The notes under the pieces were generated by a model. That model was not told the DNA's origin. It ran no database searches and saw nothing but the letters and a program-made list of their open reading frames with translations. A program made the position numbers and the translations under genes. DNA of 64,000 nt, taken from Verrucomicrobiota bacterium (lineage in GTDB: Bacteria; Verrucomicrobiota; Verrucomicrobiia; Verrucomicrobiales; Akkermansiaceae). The stretch spans positions 28,898-92,897 of the forward strand of contig JAURPJ010000038.1 in the NCBI GenBank assembly GCA_030835305.1, in the 5' to 3' direction. Shown one piece after another: positions 63,520-64,000 of the stretch. Position 1 is the first letter of the stretch. Each line of letters starts with the position of its first letter.

Positions 63520-64000
63520 TCAATTCTGTTGAATAAAAAAGAATGCCCTCGGAACCGGCCCGCCCCCCGTCTTGGGCACCGGAAAATCATATGTTGTTAG
63601 ATCGCTATTCGGATTGGCATTGATCGAATCATTAAGCTCAACGTAATCAGGACGATCCTCAAAATTCGGAGTCCAGAAGAGTGAATAGCTTCGTCCGGGT
63701 TGCGAAGTGAAAGTCAGCGAAATCATCTTAGTCTCTTGATCCAGGCTGATATCTGTTACCTTCAACCCCTTCATACCGGCGCCACCTGTTGGAATCATTG
63801 CCGCTTGGATCATCTCTTCGGTCAGCGCTTCACTAAAGACCTTCACTTCGTCGATTGCTCCATTGAAGCTCTGGCCCGCTGGGTCAGCAGCATCACGGCC
63901 GTGTCCACCAATAATGACATTGAGTGCCTCAGACGCCATTGGGCCTCCGGCTCCGCGGATCGTCTCAACTCCGTTGAAATAGATTACCTTGTCGGTTCCG
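63520..64000 (-). CDS. LamG-domain protein, C-terminal part (5' end outside window)
   Basis: The minus strand is open from the right edge to TGA/TAA at 63520. The visible 159 residues start in a LamG domain (VIYFNGVETIRGAGGPMASE; FNGAIDEVKVFSEALTEEMI) and end in a small beta domain (LTFTSQPGRSYSLFWTPNFE), a fold often found at the C-terminus of verrucomicrobial surface proteins. An ATG at 63939 is internal. It probably belongs upstream of, and in line with, the DUF1552/DUF1588 operon. Confidence 0.8.
   Translation of the reverse strand, partial: GTDKVIYFNGVETIRGAGGPMASEALNVIIGGHGRDAADPAGQSFNGAIDEVKVFSEALTEEMIQAAMIPTGGAGMKGLKVTDISLDQETKMISLTFTSQPGRSYSLFWTPNFEDRPDYVELNDSINANPNSDLTTYDFPVPKTGGGPVPRAFFFIQQN

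Overview
The window looks like chromosome from a marine-type member of Verrucomicrobiota (Verrucomicrobiales-like), possibly a metagenome assembly. The evidence is gene content: PVC-type haem-binding dehydrogenases, DUF1549/DUF1553 with DUF1501, DUF1588-type with DUF1552, FG-GAP and PQQ propellers, CotH/lamin-tail and LamG/PEP-CTERM surface proteins, Tat-exported Gfo/Idh/MocA oxidoreductases and Cys-type sulfatases. No tRNA, rRNA or CRISPR array was recognised.

Layout. 1-7.5 kb: a ceramidase-like/PVC dehydrogenase fusion running off the left edge, a small unknown protein, a secreted PQQ propeller, a secreted phosphohistidine-swivel plus ATP-grasp dikinase, and yaaA. 7.7-15.9 kb: the first 80 codons of glmM run into an AT-rich island of about 8 kb. 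The island has a small serine recombinase on the left and a large one on the right (both + strand). Between them is a minus-strand block: two unknowns, a PD-(D/E)XK/DUF5655 protein, an HNH nuclease, a ribbon-helix-helix protein, small unknowns and an HUH Rep-like protein with 11-bp iterons upstream. The rest of glmM does not reappear on the far side. 15.9-20.3 kb: a minus-strand operon for non-phosphorylative L-fucose breakdown (two SDRs, L-fuconate dehydratase, FAH-family hydrolase) plus a SanA-like membrane protein. 20.3-21.9 kb: decayed DNA with an amber-interrupted arsR and an IS21 istA relic. 21.9-25.5 kb: DUF1549/1553 and DUF1501. 26.4-31.9 kb: an overlapping SGNH-like, PVC dehydrogenase and FG-GAP operon. 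32.4-36.5 kb: a CotH-kinase/lamin-tail protein and purN.

36.6-41.4 kb: trpB with a frameshifted two-TM protein, then rpmH-rnpA-yidD-yidC. 41.4-46.4 kb: a STN-like secretory protein, an unknown, a frameshifted polysaccharide deacetylase, a broken phospholipase-D-like gene and a shrunken GH78-like protein. 46.4-51 kb: rdgB, thioredoxin-fold proteins, a hexose-6-phosphate mutarotase and a rhomboid protease. 51.5-58 kb: a Gfo/Idh/MocA oxidoreductase, two sulfatases and unknowns. 58-64 kb: a LamG/PEP-CTERM protein, the DUF1588/DUF1552 pair and a LamG protein cut by the right edge.

The sulfatases, L-fucose pathway and many exported catabolic proteins suggest a degrader of sulfated, fucose-rich polysaccharide. 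The 8-kb island is the least explained part: it reads as an integrated small replicon with nuclease cargo and unusual tandem hairpins. A second theme is gene decay: glmM, arsR, istA, the deacetylase, the PLD gene, a small membrane protein beside trpB and a gene at 55 kb all carry truncations, nonsense codons or frameshifts.
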